The translations under genes and the position numbers were made by a program. Under the pieces are notes generated by a model, which saw nothing but the letters and a program-made list of their open reading frames with translations, ran no database searches and had not been told where the DNA came from. Of a DNA stretch of 47,466 bases, positions 46,510-47,466 are shown piece by piece (positions within the stretch are counted from its first letter, which is position 1; each line of letters begins with the position of its first letter). The stretch is from CALJIC01 sp039805565. Its GTDB lineage: Bacteria > Chloroflexota > Chloroflexia > Chloroflexales > Roseiflexaceae. The stretch lies in assembly GCA_039805565.1 (NCBI GenBank), contig JBDLTZ010000182.1:1-47466 (forward strand), read 5' to 3'.

Positions 46510-46926
46510 ATCGTGGATCGAGAACGGATCGAGGGGCTGGCGCGCCGCTTTATCGACACGCTGCATGCGCTGGAGGACGGCGACGAGGGCGGCGTGGAGG
46601 CGATCACGGCGTTGTTCGCCGGCGAGGCCAAGCTCACGAACCCCGCGCTGCAGCTGCAAGGGGACGAGCGCGGTGGCCGCGAGGGGGTGCGCGCGTTCTG
46701 GGATAACTACCGGCGCACCCTCGGTGGCGCGCGGTCGAAGTTTCACCACGTGCTGACCGACGAGCGTGCGGCCGGCCTCTTCTGGACCACTAGCGGCAGC
46801 TATCCGGACGGCGCCCCACTCGAGTATGATGGCGTCAGCCTGCTCGAGTTCGATGATCAGGACCGGATTGTGCGCTTCCAGGGTTACTTCGACACGCGCC
46901 AGCTCAGCCGGGAGGCCGGGGCCTGA
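46510..46926 (+). CDS. SnoaL-like/NTF2-fold protein
   Basis: 138 residues from GTG at 46510 with GAGGAGGGG upstream; the longer frame was rejected. Pattern fits the NTF2-like fold: N-terminal helix (RIEGLARRFIDTLHALEDGD), GGVEAITALFAGEAKLTNPAL, GREGVRAFWDNYRRTLGG, then strands (SKFHHVLTDERAAGLFWTTSGSYPDG, EYDGVSLLEFDDQDRIVRFQGYFDTRQL). Such proteins are small enzymes or binding proteins; no specific activity can be named. Confidence 0.82.
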   Translation: MVDRERIEGLARRFIDTLHALEDGDEGGVEAITALFAGEAKLTNPALQLQGDERGGREGVRAFWDNYRRTLGGARSKFHHVLTDERAAGLFWTTSGSYPDGAPLEYDGVSLLEFDDQDRIVRFQGYFDTRQLSREAGA

Positions 46927-47010
46927 GAGTGACCTTTCCCCGCTGTTGCGCCCCGCACCGCCCGCGTGTATCATGCCGCGGCTGCGAGGACGACTGCGGA
47001 GGATGCTTCG

Positions 47011-47355
47011 ATGGACGTGATCTACCACTTGGCGCCGGCGGCGCGCTGGCAGGGCTGGCCGCAGGGAGCCGCCTATCTGCCCGCGGAGTACGAGGCCGAC
47101 GGCTTTGTACACTGTACCGGTGGCGTCGACCTGATGCTCAGAGTAGCCAACACATTCTACCGGGAGGTCCCGGGAGGTTTCGTGCTCCTGGCGATCGACC
47201 CGGCGCGCCTCAGCTCCGAGCTGCGCTGGGAGCGTCCCGGCGACGATCTCGCGCCGTTGTTCCCACACCTCTACGGGCCAATCGACCACGAGGCTATCGT
47301 TGGGGTGTCGCAGGCGACGCGCGCCCAGGACGGCACGTTCCTCAGCCAGGGCTAA
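47011..47355 (+). CDS. DUF952 family protein
   Basis: 114 residues from ATG at 47011 with GGAGG upstream. The DUF952 signature is clear: IYHLAPAARWQGWPQGAAYLPAEYEADGFVHCTG near the N-terminus and LRWERPGDDLAPLFPHLYGPIDHEAIVGV. The fold is ART-like and function is unknown. It lies 84 nt after the SnoaL-like gene and may be co-transcribed with it. Confidence 0.9.
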   Translation: MDVIYHLAPAARWQGWPQGAAYLPAEYEADGFVHCTGGVDLMLRVANTFYREVPGGFVLLAIDPARLSSELRWERPGDDLAPLFPHLYGPIDHEAIVGVSQATRAQDGTFLSQG

Positions 47356-47362
47356 TGCAAAG

Positions 47363-47466
47363 TCAGCGGCGGAAGAGCCAGCGGTCAACGGCGGCATCGA
47401 GTGAGCGCTGGAGAGCGGCCAAGTTCGTGACGCCGGCGCGGGCGGTGAGAGCGCAGACCAGGTTGT
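47363..47466 (-). CDS. C-terminal end of an unidentified gene (partial)
   Basis: A minus-strand frame enters at the window edge and ends in TGA at 47363-47365, giving about 33 residues ending AAVDRWLFRR. The composition is protein-like (balanced Leu, Ala, Arg, Asp) and convergent with the DUF952 gene. Too short to identify. Confidence 0.4.
   Translation of the reverse strand, partial: NLVCALTARAGVTNLAALQRSLDAAVDRWLFRR

Noticed and set aside
46348..47397. 349-codon minus-strand frame across the SnoaL-like and DUF952 genes
   Set aside because: The plus-strand genes have family signatures and ribosome sites; only the last 33 codons of a different minus-strand frame at 47363-47466 look protein-like.

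Overview
The window is about 47 kb of GC-rich bacterial chromosome. Gene content points to a Chloroflexota member, possibly of the Roseiflexus/Kouleothrix type. This assignment is inference from a division and cell wall (dcw) cluster of this order, a CpsB-type PHP phosphatase, choice-of-anchor and NIDO surface proteins, and many heptamer-based intergenic hairpins. No rRNA, tRNA, CRISPR array, transposase, integrase or phage gene was found.

Layout: (1) 1-1805, two tandem paralogous glycoside-hydrolase-like genes, the first cut by the window edge and the second a lipoprotein. (2) 1806-2373, moaC on the minus strand. (3) 2442-23178, a dcw cluster: mraZ, rsmH, ftsL-like, ftsI, murF, mraY, murD, rhomboid protease, ftsW, murG, an unknown membrane protein, murC, a TPR protein, murB, ddl, ftsQ, ftsA, ftsZ. 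It starts with a near-consensus promoter and a three-repeat MraZ box. murE is absent. (4) 23282-25050, an unknown gene and a zinc-ribbon/DinB fusion on the minus strand. (5) 25175-29241, an exopolysaccharide control operon: glycosyltransferase, two Wzz-like proteins, a BY-kinase and a PHP phosphatase. (6) 29285-31485, a stand-alone receiver protein and a gamma-glutamyltransferase. (7) 31669-39583, minus-strand sugar genes: a MalK-type ATPase, an autoregulated LacI repressor, a CHAT-like/LysM/NodB fusion, a GH35-like enzyme and a glycosyltransferase. (8) 39739-43507, a NIDO/choice-of-anchor A surface protein, a PQQ-type dehydrogenase lipoprotein and a membrane protein. (9) 43595-47466, an EEP-family hydrolase, an ECF sigma/RskA anti-sigma pair, a 42-residue membrane protein, a SnoaL-like protein, a DUF952 protein and the end of another gene.

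How the genes work together: the dcw products make lipid II (MurF, MraY, MurD, MurG, MurC, MurB, Ddl) and build the septum (FtsL, FtsI, FtsW, FtsQ, FtsA, FtsZ), with MraZ probably regulating its own operon. The exopolysaccharide genes form a kinase/phosphatase-controlled chain-length module. The LacI repressor probably controls itself and perhaps sugar genes nearby.

The most unusual signal is a set of hairpin elements whose arms are short tandem repeats, mostly of period 7, with words that differ between loci (CTACTGA, TTCAGCG, GACCGAA, ACTCAGC). They lie between genes and also in frame inside murD, murG and murB and at the rsmH N-terminus. A second recurring feature is an extended -10 promoter, TGnTAnnnT, seen before at least ten genes.
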